This document shows positions 33,290 to 46,027 of a DNA stretch of 64,000 nucleotides, piece after piece. This DNA is from Physcomitrium patens (taxonomy: Eukaryota; Streptophyta; Bryopsida; Funariales; Funariaceae): assembly GCF_000002425.4 (NCBI RefSeq), contig NC_037270.1, forward strand, positions 3,137,680 through 3,201,679. Reading direction: 5' to 3'. How positions within the stretch are numbered: position 1 is the first letter of the stretch; the number at the start of each line of letters is the position of its first letter. The notes beneath the pieces are model-generated. The model had not been told where the DNA came from. It did no database searches and saw only the letters and a program-made list of their open reading frames with translations. Position numbers and translations under genes: made by a program.

Positions 33290-34066
33290 TGTCATAATAG
33301 AGAAAATTTGCCTTAAAAAAGCGTTAGGCTTTTGGTTGTTGCTAAATACTCAATTAAATTTTTAAATAAAAAAATCAAGTCTTTATATAAAATCGTCTTT
33401 ATAGGAGAAATTACATCAATATATAAGTTCTAAATACCAAAGGTCACCAAAAATGTGATAAAAATATTATAAAACCTTATATATCCCTAAGATGAAGTTT
33501 TTTCAAACTTCAAAAATTCATATCTCATTATCTGACTATCCAAAAAATCCAAAATTCACATAAAGTATTAATGTATTTTTAACGACTACCACAACAAATT
33601 TCAATTGCAAATTCAATATAAATCTTGAGATATCTCCAAAATCCTAACAATAGCTTCAAATCCATGCTTACATATACATGTGTATAAATTTCTGAATATC
33701 TCACAAAATAAGCACTCAAATACCATAAAATTTTGAGATATATCTTTTTATCCTAATTAGACACATTTTTGAAAATTTTGAGCCAAAAATTCATTTAAAA
33801 ACTTAAGATATGGCTCCAATCATTACTATCAATAAAATGATTCATTTATTGCCTTTGAATTACATATGCTATCTTCAGTACTTTATAACTTCTTTATACA
33901 AACTTCAAACTCCAAATGTAAAAATTCTTTCATTAGAAATATAGATCTTAAAATCATCATTGCAGCCGTCTCTCTTGATCTCCAAAATCTATCATAAAAT
34001 TCTTGGTATCTACAAAATAATAACAATATATCTTAAAAAGATACATTAACTTCAAACAATTATAAC
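33290..34066 (-). repeat. D-family-like LTR, old
   Basis: Begins TGTCATAATAGAG and aligns with the first 650 bases of the element D LTR (TTTGCCT, GGTTGT, CTAAATACTCAA, ATTACATCAATATA, and GAGCCAAAAATTCAT). Heavily mutated. The last part differs and is shorter. It lies between gag and protease of Y, so D-type elements have been present for a long time. Confidence 0.75.
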
Positions 34067-34980
34067 TTCATCATTCTAAAGAATTTGCTAAAGGACATAA
34101 TATACCTTTAGTGAAGAAAACTAAACATGTTAATATAGAAATCATAGATGGTCGTCAATTATCTTTAAAAAGTATTATTCATGAAATTCTTCCTATAGAA
34201 GTAATAATTAATAGTCATAGTAGCTTAATAATATTTAATATCATTAGATCTCTTTGGAATTCAATTATTTTAGGTTTATCATAAATAAAAAAATATAATC
34301 CAAAAATTAATTAGATTTTTTATATTGTTGGCTTTTTTGAAAGTATAATTAAGAGTATAGTTGATTAAGTAGAAAATCATAAATTTAATACAACTAAATT
34401 TGTATTTATAGGTACAAGAACTTCCTTGTATGTTAGAAGAAAATAACTAGCTTATATCATTTATATTGCATCTAATTCTAATAGTGAAAAGACTTCAAGT
34501 AGCATTCCAAGTCAATATCAAGATTTTCAAGATGTATTTGAAAAAAAAAAATATGGATATTCTACCAAAACATTGTTTCTATTATTATTCAATTGACATA
34601 CAAGAAAGAACTGAACTATCGTTTAGACCAATTTATAATTTATCACAAAATGAATTAATTAAATTCAAAGAATATATTGAATAAAATTTGGCCAAGAATT
34701 TCATATGCCATTCCAAATATCTAATAGGAATTCCAAATTTATTTGTAAAGAAGAAAGATGGATCATTGTGGATGTGTATCGATTATCAAGGACTCAACAA
34801 AATCATAATAAAAAATAGGTACTTACTATCATTGATATCTATACTTTTTAATTAGTTTAATTAAGTTAAGATCTATAAAAAAAAGAATCTACAAAGAGCA
34901 TATAATGTGGTACACATCAAAAAAGAAGATGAATAGAAGACTATATTTTAAATAAAAAATAGATATTTTGAATACAACAT
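34067..34980 (+). pseudogene. Element Y protease and RT N-terminal part
   Basis: Starts within protease (EFAKGHNIPLVKKTK, IEIIDGRQLSLK). The DSG active site itself is missing. It continues through [59 protein letters not shown] and the start of RT (FEYN). Many stops. Cut at ACAT (34977-34980) by the LTR Z. The RT continues on the minus strand at 4027 downwards; joining the two restores colinearity with other chromoviruses. Confidence 0.85.
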
Positions 34981-35140
34981 TATTGTGTTGTAATATGATT
35001 ATATGGTAAAAGATGATGATATGGATCTTATTATAGAAGAGCCAAGTTAAAAGATAAGTTAGAAAAATATGGATAAAAGATAGGAGGGTAATAAAATTTT
35101 TAGTAGTAATACTACCTTTTTAGAAAAGTGACTTTTATGT
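34981..35140 (+). repeat. A-like LTR Z, other end
   Basis: TATTGTGTTGTAATATGATT aligns with the A LTR start TGTCGTGTTGTAACACGAGT, mostly with C-to-T changes. The rest is not clearly alignable. The last four bases, ATGT, are the A1 target duplication. Confidence 0.6.
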
Positions 35141-36472
35141 TGTCGTATTACGTACTTTCTTGCTCGAGAATGCGCCGGACCTCTGGCTATAGAAGGTACT
35201 ATGGAGATTTGCCAATAGTCAAGCAGTCTATCAGTTTTTGACTCTTAAAATATAAACAACTGCAAGAATACACCGTAAATCTATACGGATGCCCTTCGAC
35301 TGCTTGTCGAAGTCCTTTTTGCCCCAACCGGTAGGTCTCTAGACGTTACAGAGAACCCTCAACAACCTAATCTGCTAATCTCCGATACCGCTTTGTACTT
35401 ACGATCTTGTATCCACTGATTGTCTTGTTAGATTAACTCAAAAAATTTCATTCACTCCGCATACTCAATCCTATAGACACCCTTTTAATCCTTCAATCAC
35501 AGACGTAACTCGATTTTACAAAACAATCAAGAGTAATCAAACCCACTTCATTAAAAAAATCCCGATTCACCATTACAACACTAACTTCAGCAACGATTGC
35601 CTCAGTCTTCCTAAAACTCTATGAAGAAGAAAAATCCAATTCTTCGTCTTTCCTTCCCCGACCCGAAGCATGAAGCTCCTCTCTCTAATTCCCTTGATCT
35701 CCAAAAACTCCAATGAAACCGAACAAGTAACCTTGAAAAGAGCTTGAAGCTAGCCCCTCGATCCAAAAAGAACTCCCCACCAAAACTTATTCTCCCCCTA
35801 ACCTTATCCTCTGAATTTCTTCAATCTTTCGTCTTGGATCCGGAATTGGCTCCCATCGTCAAAGCTTAGATCCAAAATTGGCTCCCACCGTCAAAGCTTC
35901 CTCCTCCGTTTTACCTTTAAGAAATCCATTTATCGAAAACAATGTTCCTTAAACGGCACAGAGAATATGACAGCCTGATACAGAATCGAAACCCCGTACT
36001 CGGGTCCACATTGAGTCGCCCGACCAATTCAGGTCTCATATTGGGTAAGATGCTCGTAGTAACCTAGATGTTCACGTAATTGGGTCCAATTGGTCCTTCG
36101 CAGCAGACTGACTGAGGCCCATAGCAAGACCTGGATTTTTCCGTAACTAGACTGCATCGGGTTGCTTGACCAATGCAAGTCTCATATTGGGTAAGACGAC
36201 CCGGATTGGATTCTTGAAATTGGATCCAATTGGCTCTTCGAACCAGCTCACCTGTCATGTGAATTAGTCCTTTCTCTTTCTGTTGACTCCAGTTATTGGA
36301 ATCGAATGGAGCATTTCAGTATGCCTCGGCTGACTATAACGGGGTGACTGAACTTGGCCACTCAGTATTTGCACTGGAGTTGGTTGTTGCTCCCAATATT
36401 CGAGGTAACTGAATATTAATAAAAGTCCCCTTTCTTTATATTTTCACGGTATACTCGTGTTACAACACGACA
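35141..36472 (-). repeat. 3' LTR of A1
   Basis: 1332 bp. Sister of the 5' LTR of A0 by shared variants. Followed by TCCACCTCCTCTGAACC, the purine tract on the minus strand. Confidence 0.95.
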
Positions 36473-36534
36473 TCCACCTCCTCTGAACCTCTCCATCCTC
36501 CGGTATGGACCAATTTATCCAATTGCTGTTTGAT

Positions 36535-38678
36535 TCAGAGTATATCCTCTACATCTTTGTCCAGTTCGTCTTCGTCTCGTTCATTATCCAAATCACTTTC
36601 ATCTTCTTGTTGTGGAATCTCTATACCTTCATTAAGGTCTTCCATATTCATCTCCACGTGTCTTTGTTTAAATATTTTTACTCGCTTCCCTGCAATTGGT
36701 ATTTTCAATTTCGTACCATCTAACTCCCGTAATGAGTAAGTCGCATTATCATGAACAGTTGTTATTACATAAGGTCCAAACCAATGTTTTGAAAATTTCC
36801 GCAAAGTACTATGTTGATTAACCAGACTATTGTCATAAATAAGTACCCAGTCACCTTCTTCGATTGCTTTTGGTCTCAATCAATGTTGCTTATCGAATCG
36901 CGCCTTGTTTTGTAACCTTGCTCTTTTTAACCTTTCCAATGCTATCTGGCCATCTTTCGTTCTTTGCTCCAATTGTCGAATCCTAATAGCCAGAAGTTCT
37001 TCTCTTGTCAATCTATCTTCCCATGGTAGCATACTCCAAGTAAGTACCTTTTCTTCAATCGACATAATTGGTTTTTGACTTGTCATAAGTTCTACTGGCA
37101 TATATCCTGTCACCGAGCTATGTGTTGTTCGATCAGCCCATAATGCAAATGACAAAAGCCGTGGCCACTCTTTAACTTTCCCATTACAAGCTTTAACAAA
37201 TGCTTTTACAATCGGCGGGTGACCACGTTCGCTTTTTGCATTCCCTTCCGGATTATAAGCAGTAGTCAGTGATAGTTTAACTCCACATCTTTCAAAGAAC
37301 TTACGAGCTTCTTGTGCATTTAATTCTCCACGATCTACAGTGATTTTTCCTACGCACCCGTAACGGCAAATGACATCTTCAAGCAAAAACCTACAAATCT
37401 CCTTTGTAGATTTTGTCCTCAATGCTCTTCCTTCTACTTGATTTGATAAATCTTCGCGAGCTAAAACCAAATATCTCATCTGCCATAACCCAACCGGCAT
37501 AATAACCAAATCAACAATCCATTTAAAATGAATAGCCAGAGGATACGTAGGATGAAGACCATCTCGATGTCGGATATTAGAATACGATTGACAGATTTCA
37601 CATGACTCTACAAATGAGAGCACATCTCGATACATATTTTTCCACCAATATCGTTCCTTGAGTTTAGCAAAAGTAGCCCAGATTCGTCTATGGCCTGCCC
37701 ATAAACTATCAAGAAACTCCTTTAATAATTTCAGTCTTTCTTCCCTTTTGCCTATCACTCGTTGTGGCATCCCAATTCCTTTCTTCGGTCTCTTCCATAA
37801 GAATCCATCTCGAAGCAAAAATCCATATGCTTTTTTTCTTATTTATTTGAATTTTTTGGTAGACCAATTCCCCTGCTTAGTCAAGGTATTCAAGTAATGA
37901 CCAATATCCAATAATTCTCCTTCATAAGATTCTTCAAGAAATAGCTTGTCTTCTCTGTTGAGATTTGATATTGAATAGAATTTCAATCCGACGTCATCAA
38001 TGTCTTCAATCAATTTGTCCTCCCTCTCATATCTTGCTCGAGATAGCATATTTGCTACTAAATTGTCCTTTCCAGTGATATGCTTAAATTCTGGATTTAG
38101 TGACTTAATATAAGCAATCCATCTCAACATCGCAATATCGGGCGTTGAACAGTTAATAATCATTCCAAGCAATGGCAAGCAATCTGTTTCAATTACTACT
38201 ACTGCCTTAATCAAATAGTCCCTTTCACCTTTCATAGCCAAAACGACTACCCAAAGTTCTCTTTTGACTTGCGAATATGCACGCTGACGAATACTTAAAA
38301 CTTTAGCTTCAAATCGAACTGCAAATCTACTCCCATTTGAATCATCTTGATCCACAGCCCATCCAATGGCAATTGGACTAGCGTCCACAATAAGAATCAC
38401 TGGTCTATTGCACTTATAATCAACTTTCCTCAATATTGGAGGTGACATCAATAATTTCTTCAATCTTTGCATTACCTGAATATGCCTTTCTTTCCATTTA
38501 AATCGGTAACCCTTGCGTAACAGTTCATATAATGGATCCGCTATGTGAGCAAAATGAGGGATCTAGATTCGATAAAATACACATGCACCTAAAAACCTGC
38601 GAACCTCAGTTAAAGAATCACAATCCTCTTTCATCCTTCCAATTGCATCAACTTTAGTCGGATCTGGTTTTCTTCCGT
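36535..38678 (-). pseudogene. RNase H and integrase of A1
   Basis: RNase H (37843-38472): IVDASPIAIGWAV, VKRELWV, IETDCLPLLG, GKDNLVANMLSR. Integrase (36880-37818): ERYWWKNMYRD, SCEICQ, IVDLVIMPVGLWQ, TVDRGELNA, NPEGNAKSERGHPPI. C-terminus (36535-36879): KFSKHWFGPYVITTV (GPY), LKIPIAGKRVKIF, acidic tail. One frame, broken by TAG near 38561 (Trp codon), TAA at 37843 (Gln) and TGA at 36880 (Arg CGA). At 38678 the element is interrupted by A2 exactly at CCGT; RT continues at 45531. Confidence 0.9.
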
Positions 38679-41387
38679 TGTCCTATTACATGCTTTCCTG
38701 CTCGAGAACACGCCGGGCGTCTGGCTGTAGAAGGTAGTATGGAAATTCGCCGATAGTCAAGCAATCTATCAGTTTTTGACTGCTGGAATATAAACGACTG
38801 CAACAATGTACCGTAAATCTATACGGGTGCTCTTCGACTGCTTGTCGAAGTCCTTTTTGCCCCAGCCGGTAGGTCTCTAGACGTTACAGAGAACCCCGTA
38901 CAACCCAAATTGTTAACCTTCAATACTGCTTTGTACTTACGATCTTGTATCCACTGACTGTCTTGTTAGATTAACTCAATAAATTTCATTCACTCCGCAT
39001 ACTCAATCCTATAGACACCCTTTTAATCCTTCAATCACAGACGTAACTCGATTTTACAAAACAGTCAAGAGTATTCAAACCCACTTCATTTAAAAATCTT
39101 GATTCACCATTACAACACTAACTTCAGCAACGATTGCTTCAGTCTTCCCCAAAACTCTACGAAGAAGAAAAATCCAAATTCTATGTCTTTCCTTCCCCGA
39201 CCCGAAGCATGAAGCTCCTCTCTCTAATTCCCTTGATCTTCAAAAACCTCCAATAAAAAAAAACCGAACTGGTAACCTTACAGAAGCTTGAAAAATCCTT
39301 CTCCCCCGATTTCCCCTCAAAAAAGAACCACCCCCAAAACTATATTCCACCTAACCTTATCCTCTGAATTTCTTCAATCTTCCGTCTTAGATCTGGAATT
39401 GGCTCCCACCTCAAGCTTGGATCCGAAATTGGCTCTCGCCGTCAAGCTTTCTCCTCCGTTTTTACCTTTAAGAAATCCATTTACCGAAAACAACGTTCCC
39501 TGAAACAGCACAGAGAACAGGACAGCCTGAAACAAAATCGAACCCCGTAATCGGGACCACATTGAATCACCCGACCAATTCAGGTCCTATATTGAGAAAG
39601 ATGCCCATAGTAACCTGGATATTCCCGTAATTGGGTCAAATTGGTCCTCGCGTTGTCGTGTTGTAACACGAGTATACAGTGAAAATAAAAAGAAAGGGGA
39701 ATTTTATTAATATTTTGTTACCTCGAATATTGGGAGCATCGACCAACTCCAGTACAAATACTGAGTGGTCAGGTTGAGTCACTCCGTTACAGTAAGCCTG
39801 GGCATACTGAAATGCTCCATTCGATTCCAATAACAGGAGTCAGCAGGAAGAGAAGGACCAATTCACACGACGGGTTCGAGGAGCGAATTGGATCCAATTT
39901 TGATAATCCAATCCGGGTCCTCTTACCCAATATGAGACCTGTATTGGTGAGGCAACCCAATGCTGTCTAGTTACGGAAAATCCAGGTCTTACTACGGGTC
40001 TTAGCCAATCTGACGCGAGGACCAATTTGACCCAATTACGGGAACATCCAGGTTACTACGGGCATCTTTCCCAATATAGGACCTGAATTGGTCGGGCGAC
40101 TCAATGTGGTCCCGATTACGGGGTTCGATTCTGTTTCAGGCTGTCTTGTTCTCTGTGCCGTCTCAGGGAACGTTGTTTTCGGTAAATGGATTTCTTAAAG
40201 GTAAAAACGGAGGAGAAAGCTTGGCGGCGAGAGCCAATTTTGAATCCAAGTTGAGGTGAGAGCCAATTTCGGATCCAAGCTTAAGGTGGGAGCCAATTCC
40301 GGATCTAAGATGGAAGATTGAAGAAATTCAGAGGATAAGGTTAGGGGGGATATAGTTTTGGAGGGGTGTGGGTTTTTTTTTGAAGGAGAAATCAGTGGGG
40401 GAAGCGAGTTTTTTCAAGCTTTTGCAAGGTTACTTCTTCAGTTTTTTCATTGGAGGTTTTTGAAGATCAAGGGAATTAGAGAGATGAGCTTCATGCTTCG
40501 GGTCGGGGAAGGAAAGACATAGAATTTGGATTTTTCTTCTTCGTAGAGTTTTGGGGAAGACTGAGGCAATCGCTGCTGAAGTCAGTGTTGTAATGGTGAA
40601 TCGAGATTTTTAAATGAAGTGGATTTGAATACTCTTGACTGTTTTGTGAAATCGAGTTACATCTGTGATTGAAGGATTAAAAGGGTGTCTATAGGATTGA
40701 GTATGCGGAGTGAATGAAATTTACTGGGTTAATCTAACAAGACAGTCAGTAGATACGAGATCGTAAGTATAAAGCAGTATTGAAGGTTAACAGTTTGGGT
40801 TGTACGGGGTTCTCTGTAACGTCAAGAGACCTACCGGCTGGGACAAAAAGGACTTCGACAAGCAGTCGAAGAGCACCCGTATAGATTTATGATACATCGT
40901 TGCAGTCGTTTATATTCTAGCAGTCAAAACCTGATAGACTACTTGACTATCGGCGAATCTCCATACTACCTTCTACAGCCAGACCTCCGGCACGTTCTCG
41001 AGCAAGAAAGCACGTAATACGACAGCGTCAAATTGGCTATGATCCGTAGTAAGACCTGGATATCTCGTAATTAGACTGCACTGGGTTGACCGGCCAATTC
41101 AAGTCTCATATTGGATAAGAGGACCCAGATTGGATTATCGAAATTGGATCCAATTGGCTCCTCGAACCCGTCTTGTAAATTGGTCCTTCTCTTCGTGCTG
41201 ACTCCCGTTATTGGAATCGAATGGAGCATTTCAGTATGCCCCGGCTGACTGTAACGGAGTCACTGAACCTGACCACTCAATATTTATACTGGAGTTGGTC
41301 GATGCTCCCAATATTCGAGGTAACTGAATATTAATAAAATTCCCCTTTCTTTTTATTTTCACTGTATACTCGTGTTACAACACGACA
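38679..41387 (-). repeat. 3' LTR of A2, split by a solo LTR
   Basis: 38679-39653 and 41025-41387 join to one LTR of about 1334 bp. ACACCCCCTCTG follows at 41390, a purine tract on the minus strand. Confidence 0.9.
39654..41024 (+). mobile_element. A-family solo LTR in the A2 3' LTR
   Basis: 1371 bp in plus orientation. Perfect duplication GCGT at 39650-39653 and 41025-41028; other A LTRs have the empty site CTCGCGTCAG. Shares many variants with the 5' LTR of A2. Confidence 0.95.
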
Positions 41388-41578
41388 TACACCCCCTCTG
41401 AACCTGTGCATCCTCCGGTATGCACCAATTTATCCAATTTCTATTTGATTCAGAATATATCCCCTTTGTCTTTGTCTAGTTCGTCGTCGTCACCTTCATT
41501 ATCCATATCACTTTCATCTTCTTGCTGCGGAATCTCTGTACCTTCATTAAGGTCTTCCATATTCATCTCCGTGTGTCT

Positions 41579-44131
41579 TCATTTAAATACTTTTACTCGC
41601 TTCCCTGCAATTGGTATTTTCAATTTTGTACCTTCTAACTCTCGTAATGCGTAAGTCACATTATCAAGAACAGTTGTTACAACATATGGTCCAAACCAAC
41701 GTTTTGAAAATTTCCGCAAAGTACTATGTTGTTTATCCAGACTATTGTCATAAATAAATACCCAGTCACCTTCCTCGATTGCTTTTGGTCTCAATCGATG
41801 TTGCTTATTGATTCGCGCCTTGTTTTGTAACCTTGCTCTTTTTAACCTTTCCAATGCTATCTGGACTTCTTCCGTTCTTTGCTCCAATTGTCAAATCCTA
41901 ATAGCCAGAAGTTCTTCTCTTATCAATCCATTTTCCCATGGTAGCATACTCCAAGTAAGTACCTTTTCTTCAATCGACATAATTGGTTTTTGACCTGTCA
42001 TAAGTTCTACTGGCATATATCCTGTCACCGAACTATGTGTTGTTCGATCAGCCCATAATACAAATGACAAAAGCCGTGGCCACTCTTTAACCTTCCCATT
42101 ACAAGCTTTAACAAATGCTTTTACAATCGGCGGGTGACCGCGTTCGCTTTTTGCATTCCCTTCCGGATTATAAGCAGTAGTCAGTGATAGTTTAACTCCA
42201 CATCTTTCAAAGAACTTACGAGCTTCTTGTGCATTTAATTCTCCACGATCTACAGTGATTTTTCCTACGCACCCGTAACGGCAAATGACATCTTCAAGCA
42301 AAAACCTACAAATCCCCTTTGTAGATTTTGTCCTCAATGCTCTTCCTTCTACTTGATTTGATAAATCTTCGCGAGCTAAAACCAAATATCTCATCTGCCA
42401 TAACCCAACCGGCATAATAACCAAATATCTCATCTGCCATAACCCAACCGGCATAATAACCAAATCAACAATCCATTTAAAATGAATAGCCAGAGGATAA
42501 TTCAATGTGAATTCCACCTTAGCGTTTAATATACGTTCTTCCAACACTCCTTTCAAATTTGTTGCCGCTTCAATGTCAGAAAGTAGCTTATAAGCAATTG
42601 ATTTGCCCTTATCTTTTATCTTCGTTGTTTTTTCTCCCAATGATGCTGAGGTATCCTTTACAGGCAATTCTTGTGAAGCTGCCTCCCGAGCCTTGTCTCC
42701 TCGAATTTGCCTCTTAAAAGAATTTCCTTCTCTAGTATCATCAAAATTTCTTCGTCTTTTTTCTTCCATCAAAGCTTCATGTTGGCTCTTAGCAATATAT
42801 GCATGAACTGAAAGAGACTCAACAGGATCCTCCTAACCTGTTCTTTCTCATATTGTAGCTGCAGTTCTCAATAACGCTTCTCGAGGTAATTTTCCTTCTT
42901 GCATTGTAGAAACAGCAGAAGCCCAAAACTCACTAATTTCCGTACTTCCACCAATTTCATCATCTACTCTAGCACCATAACTTGCACTTTCTCGTGCTAC
43001 TGTTTCATGCCCTTTTAAGTAATCTTGAACCAATGCTCTCATTCCTCCCTTGCCAAAATTGATTTGAAGAAGATCCTCCCTATCTTTCAATGCTATCTTT
43101 CCATCTTTCCAGCAAATAATTCCCTACCGTATCATATTATTAAATTCATTGCAATCTTTTCTAGTGTGTGAAGCATCATCACACCAAATGCATCTTTGTA
43201 CATATCTTTGTTTTGAAACATTCTTCGAATTATTTATAGAAGTATTCTCTTCAAGTCTTGCCAATTTGATATGAAGATCTCGCATTCGTCGTATAATTTC
43301 TTCCATACCCATATCTGCTTTCTTTGAAAAGGATGTCGAAGGTTGAACTGTAGACATTGTCGGTGGTGTAGTACGTACTGGAGCTTTGGGTGCTTATACT
43401 GGTTTCGGAATATTACTCCTATCCTTCCTCCTTTCTTTTTTTGTAAGCAACCCCACTGCATCTTCAACGTTCTTCCACTTAGTTGTCAATCCTTCATCTT
43501 CTTCTTTGTCTTCAAGAAGGGGTTCTAATTTCTCTTGCAATTTTCCATCAGTAGCTTGAAGAAATAGATCAACTTTGTTCGGCTCCAATGTCAATTTTTC
43601 TACCTTCAATAATTGAGAGTATTGCCTTTTAAATTCCCTTAGTAGCTCTGTTGCTTGTAAATTCTTGTTGGGCCGTTCAATCCATCCCAGAAACAGTTTC
43701 TTAGTAACGCGATCAGTATCTTCCAAGAAATATTTTTCTTTCAATGCATGTGAAAAATCCTCCCATGAATTCCCACAATGATCCGTAATCGATGTAATGT
43801 GGTCTCTTATCTCCAGTATCGTAGCAAGTCCAAATAGTGCAACCATTTTCTTCTCAGAAACCCAATTTAATTCCATTTCACGAACATAACATCTTAAATA
43901 CCTTGAAATATTCCTCCCATCAAATTGATCAATTTTTTTGACCACTGCTTGCAATGCTTTGGTTGCCAAAGCTTCCTTTCGATCATTGCTTTGCTGTTGC
44001 TGCATTGACAATGAGAAGGCTTGAAACAAACTAGCAATAGACGGATCCATGTGCATACCTTGTCCTTTAGAAGACTCCACACCAGAAACTTCTCCCAAAA
44101 ATCCTTCAAAATTTTTATTTTCGTTTTCCAT
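41579..44131 (-). pseudogene. A2 gag fused to integrase (RT-less)
   Basis: From ATG at 44131: MENENKNFEGFLGEVSG, FDGRNISRYLRCYV, a CCHC knuckle CIWCDDASHTRKDC (43165-43206), then VEFTL joined directly to NYPLAIHFKWIVDLVIMPVG of the integrase at 42500. A deletion between a point equal to 15165 and one equal to 19696 of A0 removes protease, RT and RNase H but keeps the reading frame. A 39-bp in-frame tandem duplication (VIMPVGLWQMRYL twice) lies at 42391-42470. The catalytic residues of the DDE core and the GPY module follow. Nonsense changes: TAA at 43394, TAG at 43124, two near 42840, TGA at 41888. Without them it would be one long gag-integrase protein. Confidence 0.9.
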
Positions 44132-44181
44132 AAAAATAAAGATAAAATCAACCGAAATCCAATACCTTCTACCTCAAGCTT

Positions 44182-44198
44182 TCACGTTGGGTTCACTA
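44182..44198 (-). other. Primer-binding site of A2, tRNA-Trp
   Basis: Plus-strand TCACGTTGGGTTCACTA, the reverse of the A0 site with two changes, four bases from the LTR. Confidence 0.75.
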
Positions 44199-44202
44199 CT
44201 TT

Positions 44203-45530
44203 TGTCGTATTACGTGCTTTCCTGCTCGAGAACGCGCCGGGCGTCTGGCTGTAGAAGGTAGTATGGAGATTCGCCGATAGTCAAGTAGTCTATCAGGTTT
44301 TGACTGCTAGAATATAAACGACTGCAACGATGTATCATAAATCTATACGGGTGCTCTTCGACTGCTTGTCGAAGTCCTTTTTGTCCCAGCCGGTAGGTCT
44401 CTTGACGTTACAGAGAACCCCGTACAACCCAAACTGTTAACCTTCAATACTGCTTTATACTTACGATCTCGTATCTACTGACTGTCTTGTTAGATTAACC
44501 CAGTAAATTTCATTCACTCCGCATACTCAATCCTATAGACACCCTTTTAATCCTTCAATCACAGATGTAACTCGATTTCACAAAACAGTCAAGAGTATTC
44601 AAATCCACTTCATTTAAAAATCTCGATTCACCATTACAACACTGACTTCAGCAGCGATTGCCTCAGTCTTCCCCAAAACTCTACGAAGAAGAAAAATCCA
44701 AATTCTATGTCTTTCCTTCCCCGACCCGAAGCATGAAGCTCCTCTCTCTAATTCCCTTGATCTTCAAAAACCTCCAAAAAAAAACCGAATTGGTAACCTT
44801 GCAGAAGCTTGAAAAATCCTTCCCCCCCGATTTCCCCTCAAAAAAAAACCACCCCTAAAACTATATTCTCCCCTAACCTTATCCTCTCAATTTCTTCAAT
44901 CTTCCGTCTTAGATCCGGAATTGGATCCCACCTCAAGCTTGGATCCAAAATTGGCTCTCGCCGTCAAGCTTTCTCCTCCATTTTTGCCTTTAAGAAATCC
45001 ATTTACCAAAAACAACGTTCCATGAGACGGCACAGAGAACAAGACAGCCTGAAACTCGAACCCCGTAATCGGGACCACATTGAGTCGCCCGACCAATTCA
45101 GGTTCTATATTGGAAAAGATGCCTGTAGTAACCTCGATGTTCCCATAATTGGGTCAAATTGGTCCTCGCGTCAGATTGGCTAAGACCCGTAGTAAGACCT
45201 GGATTTCCCGTAATTAGACTGCACTGGGTTGACAGGCCAATTCAGGTCTCATATTGGATAAGAGGACCCGGATTGGATTATCGAAATTGGATCCAATTGG
45301 CTCCTCGAACCCGTCGTGTGAATTGGTCCTTCTCTTCCTGCTGACTCCCGTTATTGGAATCGAATGGAGCATTTCAGTATGCCCAGGCTGACTGTAACGG
45401 AGTGACTGAACCTGACCACTCAGTATTTGTACTAGAGTTGGTCGATGCTCCCAATATTCGAGGTAACTGAATATTAATAAAATTCCCCTTTCTTTTTATT
45501 TTCACTGTATAATCGTGTTACAACCCGACA
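44203..45530 (-). repeat. 5' LTR of A2
   Basis: 1328 bp. Over most of its length it is closer to the solo LTR 39654-41024 than to the 3' LTR of its own element. Around 44810-44870 it resembles the 3' LTR instead. Confidence 0.9.
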
Positions 45531-46027
45531 CCATAAGATCCACATAAATGTCCAATAATTACAACCTCTCGTACTTCAAATACGGACTTCATACCCGATA
45601 ATGTAAGATGAACTTCTCCAAGCCGAGTTAAAATCTTTTCACAATCTTGTATATGATCAACAACATATTTGCGACACCCCCTCGTATCTAAAGTTTTATC
45701 CTTGTCTCCTTCTCTGCACCCTTTTATAGGAACATCATCCAGAAAAGGCATAGTCTTTTCCGGAATAAAATCTCTCAATACCTTATTCATCCTATTCATC
45801 ATATGCGCAACTGAGTTGGTCGCGCCTTGAGGAAGAGTATTTATTCTAACCAATCCAAGTGGTGTCCTCATTGTTGTCACATCTCTATTTCCTTCGGCAA
45901 GTTGAAATTGATCATAACCTGAATACAAGTCACCCATTGAATAGATCGCCCTTCCAGCATATGCCTCAGTTAATTCATCCACAATAGGCCCAATTCCTGC
46001 ATTCCTGACAGTTACTGTATTTACCGG
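45531..46027 (-). pseudogene. RT palm domain of A1, middle piece
   Basis: Reads VRNAGIGPIVDELTEAYAG, SMGDLYSGYDQFQLAEG, LPQGATNSVAHMM, FLDDVPIKG, EVHLTLSGMKSVFEV, so the three core RT motifs are intact and the frame is open across the piece. Left border is the A2 insertion, right border the D insertion at CCGG. The open reading frame extends a few codons into LTR sequence on each side, which is not coding for RT. Confidence 0.9.

Larger units (their letters stand above)
38679..45530 (-). mobile_element. A-family element A2, internally deleted
   Basis: 3' LTR 38679-41387 (with a nested solo LTR), internal region 41388-44202, 5' LTR 44203-45530. Target duplication CCGT (38675-38678) and CCAT (45531-45534); the empty site in A0 reads CCGT. 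The internal region of 2.8 kb keeps gag and the integrase, but protease, RT and RNase H are gone. Confidence 0.9.

Noticed and set aside
39654-41387. Two full A elements in tandem instead of a solo LTR
   Set aside because: The perfect GCGT duplication and the continuous target LTR on both sides show a single solo LTR insertion.
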